Shown: positions 25,712 to 35,405, counted from the first letter of the stretch. The stretch is 46,160 nucleotides of DNA from Chloroflexota bacterium (GCA_028875185.1 JAPPFH010000099.1:1-46160), one strand, 5' to 3'. The notes: generated by a model from the letters alone, not told the origin. Made by a program: numbers and translations.

Positions 25712-27544
25712 ATGCCGGACAATCGACATATTGCCAGCGGATTCGAAATTCCTACCGAGCGCTACAGTGACCAACCTTATGTGGTCAAAACGGATGACGG
25801 CGCTTGGCTGTGTACGTTAACGACCGGAGGCGGCGTCGAAGGCGCATCCGGCCAGCATATCATTGCCACGCGAAGCATTGATCAGGGGCGAACCTGGTCC
25901 GCGCCGGTGGATGTGGAACCGGCGGATGGCCCCGAAGCCTCCTACGCGGCGCCTCTCAAGGCGCCTGGCGGGCGCATTTACCTCTTTTACAATCACAACA
26001 CCGATGATCGCCGCTATGTAATTGCAGATGACCCGCCGTACAAAGATGGGAAATGCTACCGCGTGGATTCGCAGGGCTATTTCGTCTTCAAATACAGCGA
26101 TGATCACGGCCGGAGCTGGTCGTCGAAACGCCACAATGTGCCCGTGCGCGAGATGGCGATCGACCGGGAAAATCCATATGGTGGCAAGATCCGTTACTTC
26201 TGGAATGTCGGTAAGCCGTTCATCCATGAAGGCGCGGCTTACGTTTCGCTACATAAAGTTGGCGGCCTCGGGCATGGATTCTTCACGCGTTCGGAAGGCG
26301 TCTTGCTGCGAAGCGAGAACATCATGACGCAATCGGACCCGGAAAGAATTGTCTGGGAGACTCTGCCCGATGGCGACGCCGGCTTGCGCGCGCCGCCCGG
26401 GGGCGGCCCGATCGCGGAAGAACAATCCTATGTCGTACTCAGTGACGACTCTATCTACAGCGTTTATCGCACGATTGATGGGCATCCCGCATTCGCCTAC
26501 AGCCGCGATGGCGGCCGGACTTGGACACAGCCCGCTTACAAGCGTTATGCCAATGGTCGATTGATGAAGCATCCACGCGCGGCCAACTTCGCCTGGAAAT
26601 GCGAGAATGGCAGATACCTGTATTGGTTCCACAACCACGGAGGCAATTGGTACGAAGATCGGAATCCGGTCTGGCTCTGCGGCGGTGTCGAAATCGACTC
26701 GGATGAAGGACGCGTCATTCGCTGGTCTCAACCGGAAATCGCGCTCTATGACGATGATAGTTATGTCCGCATAAGCTATCCCGACTTGGTAGAAGATGGT
26801 GGATGCACTTTTCTGATTGAAACGCAGAAGGATAAAGCGCGCGCGCATCAGTTGGACCCCGCCCTGCTCGAAGGGATTTGGCGTCAGGTAAGCGAAGGCG
26901 GTTCGCTGACGACTGAGGAAACCCTTGTCGAATGGAACAGCGCCGACGCTTCTGATGATCATGTAATGATTCCACCCTTGCCCCCGTTCAACACAAGGGA
27001 TCATCAACGTCCGGATTATGGCGCCAAGGACTTGCGTTCCGGATTCACAGTTGAAGTCTGGCTAGAGTTGGATCAACTTAATGGCGGTGAAACCTTGGTG
27101 GATGCGCGCGCCCAAAACGGGCAGGGCTGGGCATTGCAGTCTACCGCTCGTGGCACGGTGGAGATCATTCTGAATGACGGGCGAAGCGAGAGCCGCTGGG
27201 ACTGCGATCCCGATATGCTGGGCGCGGGCGCGCGGCATCACCTGGCGGTAGTCGTCGATGGCGGACCCAAGATCATCTCGTTCGTGGTTGACGGCGTCTT
27301 GTGCGACGGTGGCGCATGCAGACAATTTGGCTGGGGGCGCTTTAACTCGGCTCTGCGCCATGTGAATAGCGCCGACAAGAACCCGATCATTGCGCCCGGC
27401 AGTTCAGGCAGGCAAGATCACGCGCCCGCCGCAGCCGATGCGCAGCGGGTGGCCGTCTCATCGGGCGTTCGCTCGCTGCGGATTTATGATCGGGCACTGC
27501 GAACATTCGAGGTCATCGGCAATTACCTTTCGGATTTGTCCTAG
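25712..27544 (+). CDS. Asp-box (BNR) protein with C-terminal LamG-like domain
   Basis: A 610-residue protein with no signal peptide. Residues 1-430 are a beta-propeller with Asp-boxes SIDQGRTW (55-62), SDDHGRSW (129-136) and SRDGGRTW (264-271). Residues about 435-608 form a concanavalin/laminin-G-like jelly roll (FTVEVWLELDQL, GETLVDARAQNGQGWAL, GARHHLAVVVDGG, VRSLRIYDRAL). Propeller plus lectin-like domain suggests a carbohydrate-active enzyme. It is similar in plan but not a copy of the 23336 protein, which lacks the C-terminal domain. It starts 9 bases after dppF with AAGGAT upstream. The bond it cleaves is unknown. Confidence 0.88.
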   Translation: MPDNRHIASGFEIPTERYSDQPYVVKTDDGAWLCTLTTGGGVEGASGQHIIATRSIDQGRTWSAPVDVEPADGPEASYAAPLKAPGGRIYLFYNHNTDDRRYVIADDPPYKDGKCYRVDSQGYFVFKYSDDHGRSWSSKRHNVPVREMAIDRENPYGGKIRYFWNVGKPFIHEGAAYVSLHKVGGLGHGFFTRSEGVLLRSENIMTQSDPERIVWETLPDGDAGLRAPPGGGPIAEEQSYVVLSDDSIYSVYRTIDGHPAFAYSRDGGRTWTQPAYKRYANGRLMKHPRAANFAWKCENGRYLYWFHNHGGNWYEDRNPVWLCGGVEIDSDEGRVIRWSQPEIALYDDDSYVRISYPDLVEDGGCTFLIETQKDKARAHQLDPALLEGIWRQVSEGGSLTTEETLVEWNSADASDDHVMIPPLPPFNTRDHQRPDYGAKDLRSGFTVEVWLELDQLNGGETLVDARAQNGQGWALQSTARGTVEIILNDGRSESRWDCDPDMLGAGARHHLAVVVDGGPKIISFVVDGVLCDGGACRQFGWGRFNSALRHVNSADKNPIIAPGSSGRQDHAPAAADAQRVAVSSGVRSLRIYDRALRTFEVIGNYLSDLS

Positions 27545-27562
27545 TAAAGCGGGACGGCAATT

Positions 27563-28780
27563 ATGGGGCAATTTGACAGCGCCCTCAAATCGGAAGCGTT
27601 CAATCAAAACCCGTATCCGGTATATCATCAGTTGCGGCGCGAAGCCCCGGTCTACTGGAGCGACGCCTGGGGCTGCTGGATGCTGACCCGTTATGACGAC
27701 ATCACCTGGACGCTGCAGGATTATCAGACCTTCACCAGCCTGGGGCGGTTGACCGCCACGATGGACTTGCCCGAACCGCTTCGGGAGAAGGTGGAACCGC
27801 TGGTGCGTCATTATTCGCAGGGGCTAATCAACGTCGATCCGCCCGACCATACCAGAATGCGCAAACTGGTTCACATGGCTTTCACCCCGCGCGCCATTCG
27901 CAAAATGGCAGCATATATCGAGGATATCGTCGAGCGGTTAATTGATGAGCGGATCGAGCGCGGCGAGATGGATGTGATTTGGGATTTCTCGTATCCGCTG
28001 CCGGTCACCGTGATTGCTGAAATGATGGGCATTCCGGTAGAAGACCATGCAAAGTTCAAAGCCTGGTCACGGGAGATTGTTGGGTTCATGGCGACGCCGA
28101 AGCCCAGTGCCGAAGTCCTACTGAATTCACAGGACGCCTTGCTATCCATGCAGCAATACTTCCGTGAGATCTACGCCAAGCGGCGGCAACAGCCAGAAGA
28201 CGATCTGATCACCGCCCTGGTGCTGGCGGAGCTTGAAGGGGACAAGCTGAGCGAAGAAGAGATGGTTTCGAGCTGTGTGACGATATTGATCGGCGGGCAT
28301 GAGACGACAACCTATCTTATCGCCAATGGCGTGTACGCCTTGCTTCAGCATCCCGATCAATTGAGACTGCTGCGTGACAATCCCGCTTTGGACGTTTCGG
28401 CGACCGAGGAATTTCTGCGTTACGAAGGACCGTTCCAGCGCAACCGCCGCATCGCCACCCGGGACGTAAAAATCGGCGACATGCTCGTCAAGCGGGGGCA
28501 GTTGATCATGCAGTTTCTCGGTGCCGCCAACCGTGATCCAGCTCAGTTTTCAGATCCCGATACGCTCGACATCAGGCGATCGCCAAATAAGCACCTGGCT
28601 TTCGGCTATGGACCGCATTTCTGCGTGGGCGCGCCCCTCGGCCGCCTCGAAGCGTCTACCGCGATTCGCGCCCTTTTGCGGAAGCTGCGAGGCATCCGAT
28701 TGGCTCGCGAAGATCTGCAATGGAACAGCGCTCTATTCCGCGGGTTGAAGTCGCTGCCAATCCAATTCGACCAAGCCTGA
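27563..28780 (+). CDS. cytochrome P450
   Basis: A soluble bacterial P450 of 405 residues. The I-helix oxygen-activation motif is GGHETTT (244-250), the ExxR pair is E283/R286, and the heme thiolate is C354 in FGYGPHFCVG. It hydroxylates or demethylates a small substrate and needs two electrons from a ferredoxin and its reductase; neither gene is adjacent. It sits inside an uptake and sugar-acid operon, 18 bases after the LamG-type gene, and its stop overlaps the next start. P450-mediated O-demethylation of methylated sugars is known from marine bacteria; that or removal of an aglycone is my inference. Confidence 0.95.
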   Translation: MGQFDSALKSEAFNQNPYPVYHQLRREAPVYWSDAWGCWMLTRYDDITWTLQDYQTFTSLGRLTATMDLPEPLREKVEPLVRHYSQGLINVDPPDHTRMRKLVHMAFTPRAIRKMAAYIEDIVERLIDERIERGEMDVIWDFSYPLPVTVIAEMMGIPVEDHAKFKAWSREIVGFMATPKPSAEVLLNSQDALLSMQQYFREIYAKRRQQPEDDLITALVLAELEGDKLSEEEMVSSCVTILIGGHETTTYLIANGVYALLQHPDQLRLLRDNPALDVSATEEFLRYEGPFQRNRRIATRDVKIGDMLVKRGQLIMQFLGAANRDPAQFSDPDTLDIRRSPNKHLAFGYGPHFCVGAPLGRLEASTAIRALLRKLRGIRLAREDLQWNSALFRGLKSLPIQFDQA

Positions 28781-29946
28781 TGAATATCGCCGCTGTTAAG
28801 ACCTATCTTGTCGAAGGCATCAAATACAATTGGACGCTGGTAAAGGTCGAGACCGATGTCGGCATTCATGGCTGGGGGGAAGCGACCAACTGGCCCGGCT
28901 CGCCGCTGATCGAAGCCGCCTGCCAGCATGTCGGGCAGTTTGTCATCGGCATGGATGCGCGCCGCATTGATTTCATCTGGACGAAAATCTACCGAGATTT
29001 ACATTGGCTTGGGCAGGCAGGTCCTTTGCTGTCAGCTATCAGCGCCATTGACATCGCTCTGTGGGACATCAAGGGCAAGGCGCTGGATGCGCCCGTGTAC
29101 GAATTGCTGGGCGGGAGTTATCGCCGGCGGATCCAACTCTACGCAAATTACTGGTTCATCGACGGCGGGCACTCCGCCGCCAGCTATGCCCGCCAGGCGA
29201 AGGAGACGGTTGCCGCCGGTTTCACTGCGCTCAAATTCGATCCCTTTGCCCATGTTCATTATGGCTACGGCGACGATCTCAGCGACAGAAACCAACTCAG
29301 CGAGGGACAGAAGCAACTTGCGCTGGATCTAGTGGCAGCGGTGGCGGAGGCAGTTGGCCCGGATGTGCCGCTGGCAATCGAAACGCACGCCTTCCTCAAT
29401 GGACCTACCGCCGTCGAAATGGCGCGCCGGCTCGCCCAGCTTGGATTCAACTGCATGTGGTATGAAGAACCCGCCTTGCCGGAAACTCCCGACGCCATCG
29501 CCGATATTCGCCGGCGAATCCCGTTGCCGGTTTGCGTCGGGGAGCGTTTGCATTCACGCTTCATGGCCAAGCGCATCCTTGATTTGCGCGCTGCCGATAT
29601 TCTTATGCCCGACATCACGCGCTGCGGCGGAATCAGTGAAATGAGAAAGATCGCGAATATGGCTGAAGCCTACAATGTGCCAATCGCACCGCACAATCCA
29701 AACGGTCCAATATCAACGATCGCTTCGGCGCATACAATGGCGACCATTCCCAACTTCTATCGGCAGGAGTTTATGGTCAAAGATGTCGCCTGGCGCGATA
29801 GCGCTCTCTCTGACGCGCTGCCGATTGATGAAGGATATTTTGTACTGCCGGATCGTCCCGGCCTGGGCTATGACCTGGACGAGACGATTCTTCTGGAGCG
29901 CCCGGGCTTGCGGTCAGTGTCGACGGGCCGAACTTACTACGTTTGA
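28780..29946 (+). CDS. galactonate-dehydratase-like enolase-superfamily enzyme
   Basis: A 388-residue mandelate racemase/enolase-superfamily protein. E201-T-H203 takes the place of the DxH motif of D-galactonate dehydratase, E229 (WYEEP) and E255 (VGERL) are the other metal ligands, and H305 (APHNPNGP) is the second catalytic histidine; the last two spacings (26 and 50) equal those of that family. The Asp-to-Glu change at the first ligand is notable. The start is the ATG overlapping the P450 stop (TGATG); the frame upstream reads P450 code. It would dehydrate a sugar acid produced from the imported glycan. Confidence 0.9.
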   Translation: MNIAAVKTYLVEGIKYNWTLVKVETDVGIHGWGEATNWPGSPLIEAACQHVGQFVIGMDARRIDFIWTKIYRDLHWLGQAGPLLSAISAIDIALWDIKGKALDAPVYELLGGSYRRRIQLYANYWFIDGGHSAASYARQAKETVAAGFTALKFDPFAHVHYGYGDDLSDRNQLSEGQKQLALDLVAAVAEAVGPDVPLAIETHAFLNGPTAVEMARRLAQLGFNCMWYEEPALPETPDAIADIRRRIPLPVCVGERLHSRFMAKRILDLRAADILMPDITRCGGISEMRKIANMAEAYNVPIAPHNPNGPISTIASAHTMATIPNFYRQEFMVKDVAWRDSALSDALPIDEGYFVLPDRPGLGYDLDETILLERPGLRSVSTGRTYYV

Positions 29947-30038
29947 ATCAGAAGCGGACGTCCACCGTTTCGCAACACGGCGGGACAAGGACGAGTTCAA
30001 GCGCATGCGAGCAAAACATTCACGACGAAGGGCGATAT

Positions 30039-31019
30039 GTGAAAATGTATAAGGTACTGATTACGAATGCGGTACCGCAAATCGCGCTACAGCCGCTGGC
30101 GGGCATCGCAGAGATCATTCAAGGTCCAGCTGGCGGACGTTTAATGCCGCGCGAGACGGTTTTGCGCCACGCGCCGACGCTGCATGGCATCATCAATCAG
30201 GCCGAGTTGACGGTGGATGCGGAATTATTGGATGTCGCTCCTCGGCTTAGGGTGGTCGCCAATGTGGCGATCGGTGTAAACAATCTTGATCTAAAGCTGA
30301 TGGAGCAACGCGGCGTTTGGGCGACAAATGTGCCGGACGCGTTTGTGGCGTCAACCGCCGATTGCACCTTGGCGCTGATATTAAACTTGATGCGTGGCAT
30401 CAAACCTGCTGACCAATATGTGCGTTCGGGGCGCTGGCAAAACGATGGTTTCCAGCCAGGTATCTGGGATGGCGCGCTGCTGGCGGGGAAGACGCTCGGC
30501 ATTGTTGGATATGGCCGCATCGGCAAAGCAGTCGCGCGACGCGCCAAAGCATTTGATATGCGGGTCATTTTTCATAGCGGCAGAGCTTCGGCGGACAAAG
30601 CGTTTCGGACGCTTGACGATCTCTTGACTGAGGCTGATGTGGTTACATTGCACACGCCGCTCACGGCGAGCACGCATCATCTGATTGACGCCAAGAAGCT
30701 GGCGCAAATGAAAAGCAAGGCGTTCTTGATCAACATGGCGCGGGGCCCGGTGGTGCATGAGCAGGCATTGGTTGACGCGCTGCTGGACGGCAAGATCGCG
30801 GGCGCGGCGCTGGACGTGTTCGAATTTGAACCGGAGGTGCATCCCGCGCTGCTGCAAATGCCAAACGTCTGCCTGACACCACATATCGGCGGGGGAACCC
30901 GTGAGAGCCGAATGGCGGCGCGCCATCGGTGCGCGGAAAACGTTGCCGCGGCGCTGCGAGGCGAACGACCCACTACGCCGGTCAACAATCCGCGCGATCG
31001 TGCCGCCGACCTATCTTAA
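30039..31019 (+). CDS. D-2-hydroxyacid dehydrogenase (glyoxylate/hydroxypyruvate reductase-like)
   Basis: A 326-residue NAD(P)-dependent dehydrogenase of the formate/glycerate dehydrogenase family. The dinucleotide motif is GYGRIG (157-162); catalytic residues are R235 (NMARGP), E264 (VFEFEPEVH) and H282 (LTPHIGGGT). It interconverts a 2-keto acid and a D-2-hydroxy acid in the cytoplasm, a fitting partner for the preceding dehydratase, whose product is a 2-keto acid. GTG at 30039 is six bases after GAAGGG and is preferred; ATG at 30045 is the alternative. It is the last gene of the ten-gene cluster. Confidence 0.92.
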   Translation: MKMYKVLITNAVPQIALQPLAGIAEIIQGPAGGRLMPRETVLRHAPTLHGIINQAELTVDAELLDVAPRLRVVANVAIGVNNLDLKLMEQRGVWATNVPDAFVASTADCTLALILNLMRGIKPADQYVRSGRWQNDGFQPGIWDGALLAGKTLGIVGYGRIGKAVARRAKAFDMRVIFHSGRASADKAFRTLDDLLTEADVVTLHTPLTASTHHLIDAKKLAQMKSKAFLINMARGPVVHEQALVDALLDGKIAGAALDVFEFEPEVHPALLQMPNVCLTPHIGGGTRESRMAARHRCAENVAAALRGERPTTPVNNPRDRAADLS

Positions 31020-31095
31020 TAAATCTGTCGATTCCTGGCGCTTCCGCGCTTAAGCGGCATGAAGACAGAATCATTGCGGTCATGGATTCTATGGC

Positions 31096-31471
31096 TTAGC
31101 GCGCAGGCGCCAGCGGGATAATGACTCCTTGAAACGGGGCGTCACTGATCTGATCGTTGCGCTGGATCTCCTGCATGCGCGCACATTGCGAGCCATTAGC
31201 CGCCACAACCCTTGTTATGGTGAGCAAGGTATCACCCGTCTTGGAGTCGATGACAACCCAGCCTTCTATTGATTAATTCCAAGTCTTCCGCCGCCGACTC
31301 AACACCATGCTCATCCGCAGGTGCAAGCGATTCGGTTGAAAAGTCATCGCGCCCAAGCGCAGGGAAATCGTATCTGCGGCGCTCAGCTGCTGCAAAGCGC
31401 CAAGTTATCCTGCCTGGTCGCGTCAGACCGTGCCGGTTTCGCATTGCGCGACCAAATAGTCGCTCGCTCAT
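31096..31471 (-). pseudogene. frameshifted LysM-domain gene remnant
   Basis: On the minus strand the last 55 or so codons before 31096 read EGWVVIDSKTGDTLLTI, then RVVAANGSQCARMQEIQ and a typical LysM ending FQGVIIPLAP. This frame is closed by TAA immediately upstream, while the preceding stretch back to 31471 stays open in a different frame. The two parts overlap around 31266, as expected after a small frameshift. No membrane segment or other domain survives. The rest of 31020-31724, a 705-base gap between intact genes, holds no gene; a weak promoter match (TCTACG, 17, TATAGT near 31490-31518) lies before the M23 gene. Confidence 0.45.
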
Positions 31472-31724
31472 AGAACATTAGCGCTATTCTACGAAAGGTC
31501 TATCAGATTCTATAGTCGAAAGGACACGGGTATAAACGGAATTTAGGAGGCGGCGCCAGACGCAGCGGTTCATTCGAGGCGCCTTGTGAGCCGGCTTGTG
31601 ACAAGGCAATGTCCGCACGGCGGTTTCACAGACTTGCTTGATGATTAGCAGAGCCACGCGGAGAATGACGGCGAACAGGCGATTTATTTGCACTTGGAGT
31701 GATGGAGTTACAAGGAGCGGTAGC

Positions 31725-32918
31725 ATGGATAAAACAAGAGCGGCGCAAATGGAAAAGAAGGCGGCCAGTGCGCAAACGCTGCCTGAGCCGGAAGGCGTCC
31801 AGCTGGCGCTGCGAGAGATAGCCCAGGCGCGCGAGCATCTGCGGCTGGCAGGTGATGCGCTGAACGCATTAGGCACAACGGAAGCCGCGGGGGAAGCGCC
31901 AGCGGCCGTCTCGCGCGAAGGGCGACAGTTGGACATTGGGAATGCGCGCGATTTTCTCGATATCGCCCAGAAAGTAATCCAGCAAGTCTTTCCTGAGCAA
32001 CTGGCGCAACGAGCGCTTCAAGATAGAACAAATCCGCGAGACTGGCTGTATCGCGTGTACACCGTGTCCTGCGCGCCCAGGGGCATTTCTGAACCGGTAA
32101 CAACACTTGTCGTCATGCTGGCGGCGGTCAAGTTTGGACTGCGCCACCAGTTGCTGCTGCAAACCGAGACCCGCCTGGGAATAACGCACAAAACCCCGAT
32201 TCCCAATCTCGACCTCTTCCTGGAGACCTTCGTGTCCGAGATGATAGAAGCGGATAGAAGCGAGGCGCGGCTAAATGACTGGCTCCAACAGACGATAGCC
32301 GAGCACTATCCAAGTTTCCGCAACGGGAAACACCTCGACCTGCCGAACGGTGATTATGTGGTTATCCCGGAGGCCATCGAGCCGATCCGTCAGCAAGCCG
32401 CGGGGCCGATAGCCGCCTCCGCGCTGACATCGCCTGTGAATCCGGCCTCACACGCTATCATCCCAGCAGGAAGCGGCTGGCGCATCACGCTCGGTTACGC
32501 CGAGGTCTTGCGCGCCGCGGCATTTCCCGCCTTCAATGGCAAGCATCACAGCGGCATCGACCTGTATCGATGGGACGCGCGCCACAAGCCTATCTATGCG
32601 ATGCGTCCAGGGAAAGTCATCGACAGCGTCTACCTGCCCAAGGGCTTCGGCAACACGGTCGTCATTGAGCACGACGACGGAACCTGCCTGCGATACACCC
32701 ATCTCGACAAGAAGCTGGCAGCAGCGGGCGACCGGGTCGCGCGCGGCCAGCAGATCGGGACGGTCGGCAAGGGCGCCAATAACATCTACGCCCCGCATCT
32801 TCACCTGGATATGCCGCGCTCCAGCGCCTACGCCCGCGCCACAACCTATTATGACACGCCGGCAGAGGTTGCTGATCGCTTCATTAACCCGCTGAGCCAG
32901 ATTGCGGCAGCTATCTGA
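31725..32918 (+). CDS. M23-family metallopeptidase-like protein without signal peptide
   Basis: A 397-residue protein. Residues 270-370 form an M23/LytM domain with zinc ligands H275 and D279 (HSGID) and H358xH360 (HLHLD), plus H326 (YTHLD), so the active site is complete. The first 230 residues are an unrecognised, partly helical region (QLALREIAQAREHLRLAG at the start). No signal peptide or membrane segment is visible, which is odd for a peptidoglycan endopeptidase; another export route or an intracellular substrate is possible. I chose the ATG at 31725 because AAGGAG lies just before it. Flanked by decayed genes on both sides. Confidence 0.85.
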   Translation: MDKTRAAQMEKKAASAQTLPEPEGVQLALREIAQAREHLRLAGDALNALGTTEAAGEAPAAVSREGRQLDIGNARDFLDIAQKVIQQVFPEQLAQRALQDRTNPRDWLYRVYTVSCAPRGISEPVTTLVVMLAAVKFGLRHQLLLQTETRLGITHKTPIPNLDLFLETFVSEMIEADRSEARLNDWLQQTIAEHYPSFRNGKHLDLPNGDYVVIPEAIEPIRQQAAGPIAASALTSPVNPASHAIIPAGSGWRITLGYAEVLRAAAFPAFNGKHHSGIDLYRWDARHKPIYAMRPGKVIDSVYLPKGFGNTVVIEHDDGTCLRYTHLDKKLAAAGDRVARGQQIGTVGKGANNIYAPHLHLDMPRSSAYARATTYYDTPAEVADRFINPLSQIAAAI

Positions 32919-33138
32919 GATCGGGGGCGCGCGCGATAAATGGCGGCAATGGGCATCGAGTCGCCGTCTACGCATTGTCGACGTGTTCAGGTGAGAGTCG
33001 GCGTCGCAGGAGGCGTTCCAAACGCGATTCAAGCGAAGCCCGCAATAAGAATCACTTTGATTCTCGCTGGAAACGGGTAATGGACCAGCATAAGCGGTTG
33101 CCTCCAATTTGTAGCGAACACAGCGCTCGGGATTTACA

Positions 33139-33277
33139 ATGCGCATGACGGCAGAGAGGGAGTCGCCGGGCGGCAGGCATTGGCTTCAAAGACAGCGTCG
33201 CCGCGCAACGAATGATTGCTGATGAACCGCCGCCGATGATTGAAGCGGAAGAGATTCTTCATTTCCAGCCGCGCTGA
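33139..33277 (+). pseudogene. small frameshifted remnant, unknown family
   Basis: An ATG at 33139 opens MRMTAERESPGGRH, and in the next frame a natural-looking C-terminus follows, GFKDSVAAQRMIADEPPPM then EAEEILHFQPR and a stop at 33275. Together they look like one short protein joined by a frameshift near 33180-33185. I do not recognise the family. The rest of the 382-base gap 32919-33300 shows nothing gene-like. Confidence 0.25.
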
Positions 33278-33300
33278 AGCCGGAGAAATACAGGCGGAAA

Positions 33301-33701
33301 ATGAATATTCGCGACTTCGAACTGGGCCAACTGCGGCGCAACGGCAAGCAGTCCACCTGGCTGGAAATCGCGAACTGAGCCGACGGCGGCAAGTGACGGC
33401 TGCCGCTGCTAACCGTGACCGGCGCCGAAGCTGGTCCCACGCTGCTGGTCTTGGCTGGTGTGCACGGTGATGAATTTGAAGGGATAGCGGCAATCCCACA
33501 GGTTTCCAGCGTGAAATTTCATTGCTGGATAATGTCGAGAGCGGCCAGCGCCTGGGCGCAATCCTGGACCCGTCCGGCGCGGAATTGGCGCCTGTCGAAG
33601 CTGATCAAGCGGGCGTGATCATCATGCTGCGCGGCATCCCGTCGGTGAAGGCTGGCGACGGCCTTGCCCATATTACGCAGCCTTATCATTCCCGGAAATA
33701 A
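33301..33701 (+). pseudogene. M14/AstE-like deacylase pseudogene with internal deletion
   Basis: Starts MNIRDFELGQLRRNG; continues to the family's zinc motif in LVLAGVHGDEFEGIAAIP (HxxE), as in succinylglutamate desuccinylase/aspartoacylase-like deacylases. Two in-frame TGA codons (33376, 33394) interrupt it. After the HGDE motif the sequence jumps, in another frame, to the C-terminal end LDNVESGQRLGAILDPSG and LRGIPSVKAGDGLAHI, stop at 33699. The central catalytic portion, about 200 residues in normal family members, is absent. It lies 17 bases before the MlrC gene, with which such deacylases often pair. Confidence 0.7.
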
Positions 33702-33718
33702 AAGTCGAGGTTCGCGGC

Positions 33719-35218
33719 ATGCCAGGCATAAGCACATCAGCGAAAGCGCGCGTCGCTATCGGCGGTATCATGCACGAGACCCACACCTTTATGGAGAACG
33801 GGACGACGCTGGCGGACTTCGCGGAACAATCGCTGCATTTCGGCGTGGACATGCTCTCGTCCATGCGGGGTTCGCGCAGCGGCATCGGCGGGATGATCGA
33901 CAGCGCGACAGATTACGAGTGGCAGCTTCTGCCAACGCTGTACGCCGCCGCCATGCCTGCTGGCACAGTCACAGAAGACGCTTATCGCAATCTCCTGAGC
34001 GAGCTAAAGACTCGATTGGCGCGGCACATGCCCCTTGATGGCGCGCTACTGGCGTTGCACGGCGCGATGGTGGCGGATGGCGTATTGGACGCCGAAGCCG
34101 AAATTGTGGCGCATACGCGCGCCATCGTCGGCGCCGCCGCACCGATTGTCGTCTTGCTGGATATGCACGGCAATGTCAGCCCGCGCCTCGTCGAATTAGC
34201 GGATGTGCTGCTGGCGTATGACACAAACCCGCATACCGATGCCTATGCTCGCGGCTTTGACGCTGCCGAGATAATGGCGCGCCTGCTGCGGCGAGAAATT
34301 CAGCCTTCAGCGGCTTATGCCCGCCCTGCTCTGCTTTTGCCAGCGCAAAGCACCGGCACTGAAGCCGCCCCGCTTTCGCTAGCGCATGCACGCGCCGCCG
34401 GGATAAAAGCCGAAGATGACGTGATATGCATCGCGGTGATGGCTGGCTTCGCTTATGCCGATACGCCCGACACCGGTCCCAGCGTCATCGTCACCACTGA
34501 TAGCCAGCCCGAGCTTGCGCGGAAATACGCGAATGAACTCAGCGATTTGCTATATCGTCATCGTCATAGCGCCTTGCCGGTTTTCCTCCCGCCTGCTGAT
34601 GCGGTCGCGGCAGCCGCGCGCTATGTAAGTGGACCCGTAATTCTGGTTGATTCCGCTGATAATATCGGCGGCGGCACGACCGGCGATGGCGCCGACGCGC
34701 TAGCCGCGATGCTGGCGCAGAACGTCCACGAAGGGACGATTATATTGGCTGATTCGGAAGCGGTCGCTATTTGCTGGGATGAAGGTTACGGGGCTGAAGT
34801 TACACTTTCGCTGGGCGCCAAAGTAGATCGCTGGCACGGGAGCGCGGTGACCGCGACCGGAACCGTGCTCGCCTTATCTGACGGGGTATTCCAGTGCGAA
34901 TTGCCCGACAATCACTTCGCTTCTTTCTATGGCGAAACGATCCACATGGGTCGGTCCGTTTGGCTCCGCGCTGCGGGTGTGAACATCCTCTTGACCGAGC
35001 GCAAGACGCCCCCGCTGGATCTCGCCCAATTGCGACATATCGGCATCGTGCCGGAAACACAGAGCATGATCGTCGCCAAATCCGCCGTCGCCTGGCGCGC
35101 CGCCTACATGCCGATTGCCGCTGCTGTCATCGAGATGGATACTGCCGGCTTGTGCAGCGCCAATCTGTCACGCTTCCCCTATAAACACTTGAGGCGCCCG
35201 GTTTTTCCGCTGGATTGA
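33719..35218 (+). CDS. M81-family (MlrC/microcystinase C-like) metallopeptidase
   Basis: A 499-residue MlrC-family zinc protein. The zinc ligands D148 and H150 (LLDMHGN) and H172 (DTNPHTD) have the spacing of MlrC, and the N-terminal GGIMHETHTF and the C-terminal domain with DNIGGGTTGDGADAL are family-typical. Members cleave linear peptides or act on small amides; most have unknown substrates and occur beside dipeptide-type transporters. GAGG precedes the ATG. Its usual partner deacylase, just upstream, is a pseudogene, so this enzyme may now act alone. Confidence 0.93.
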   Translation: MPGISTSAKARVAIGGIMHETHTFMENGTTLADFAEQSLHFGVDMLSSMRGSRSGIGGMIDSATDYEWQLLPTLYAAAMPAGTVTEDAYRNLLSELKTRLARHMPLDGALLALHGAMVADGVLDAEAEIVAHTRAIVGAAAPIVVLLDMHGNVSPRLVELADVLLAYDTNPHTDAYARGFDAAEIMARLLRREIQPSAAYARPALLLPAQSTGTEAAPLSLAHARAAGIKAEDDVICIAVMAGFAYADTPDTGPSVIVTTDSQPELARKYANELSDLLYRHRHSALPVFLPPADAVAAAARYVSGPVILVDSADNIGGGTTGDGADALAAMLAQNVHEGTIILADSEAVAICWDEGYGAEVTLSLGAKVDRWHGSAVTATGTVLALSDGVFQCELPDNHFASFYGETIHMGRSVWLRAAGVNILLTERKTPPLDLAQLRHIGIVPETQSMIVAKSAVAWRAAYMPIAAAVIEMDTAGLCSANLSRFPYKHLRRPVFPLD

Positions 35219-35405
35219 ACACGGTCTCCGGCATTCCTCAGCATCAATGACGCTGGCGACCTGCAGTGCTGATCCGCACGAATCGTAGCGTTGGCAACGC
35301 CGCGAACCATTTACAAAGACAGCCGCTCGACCGCGCCGATACACCATGTCGCCAGGGGAGTAGTGAAAACTGACGATACGGTTTCAGCCCGATCTTGTCA
35401 AGAAA

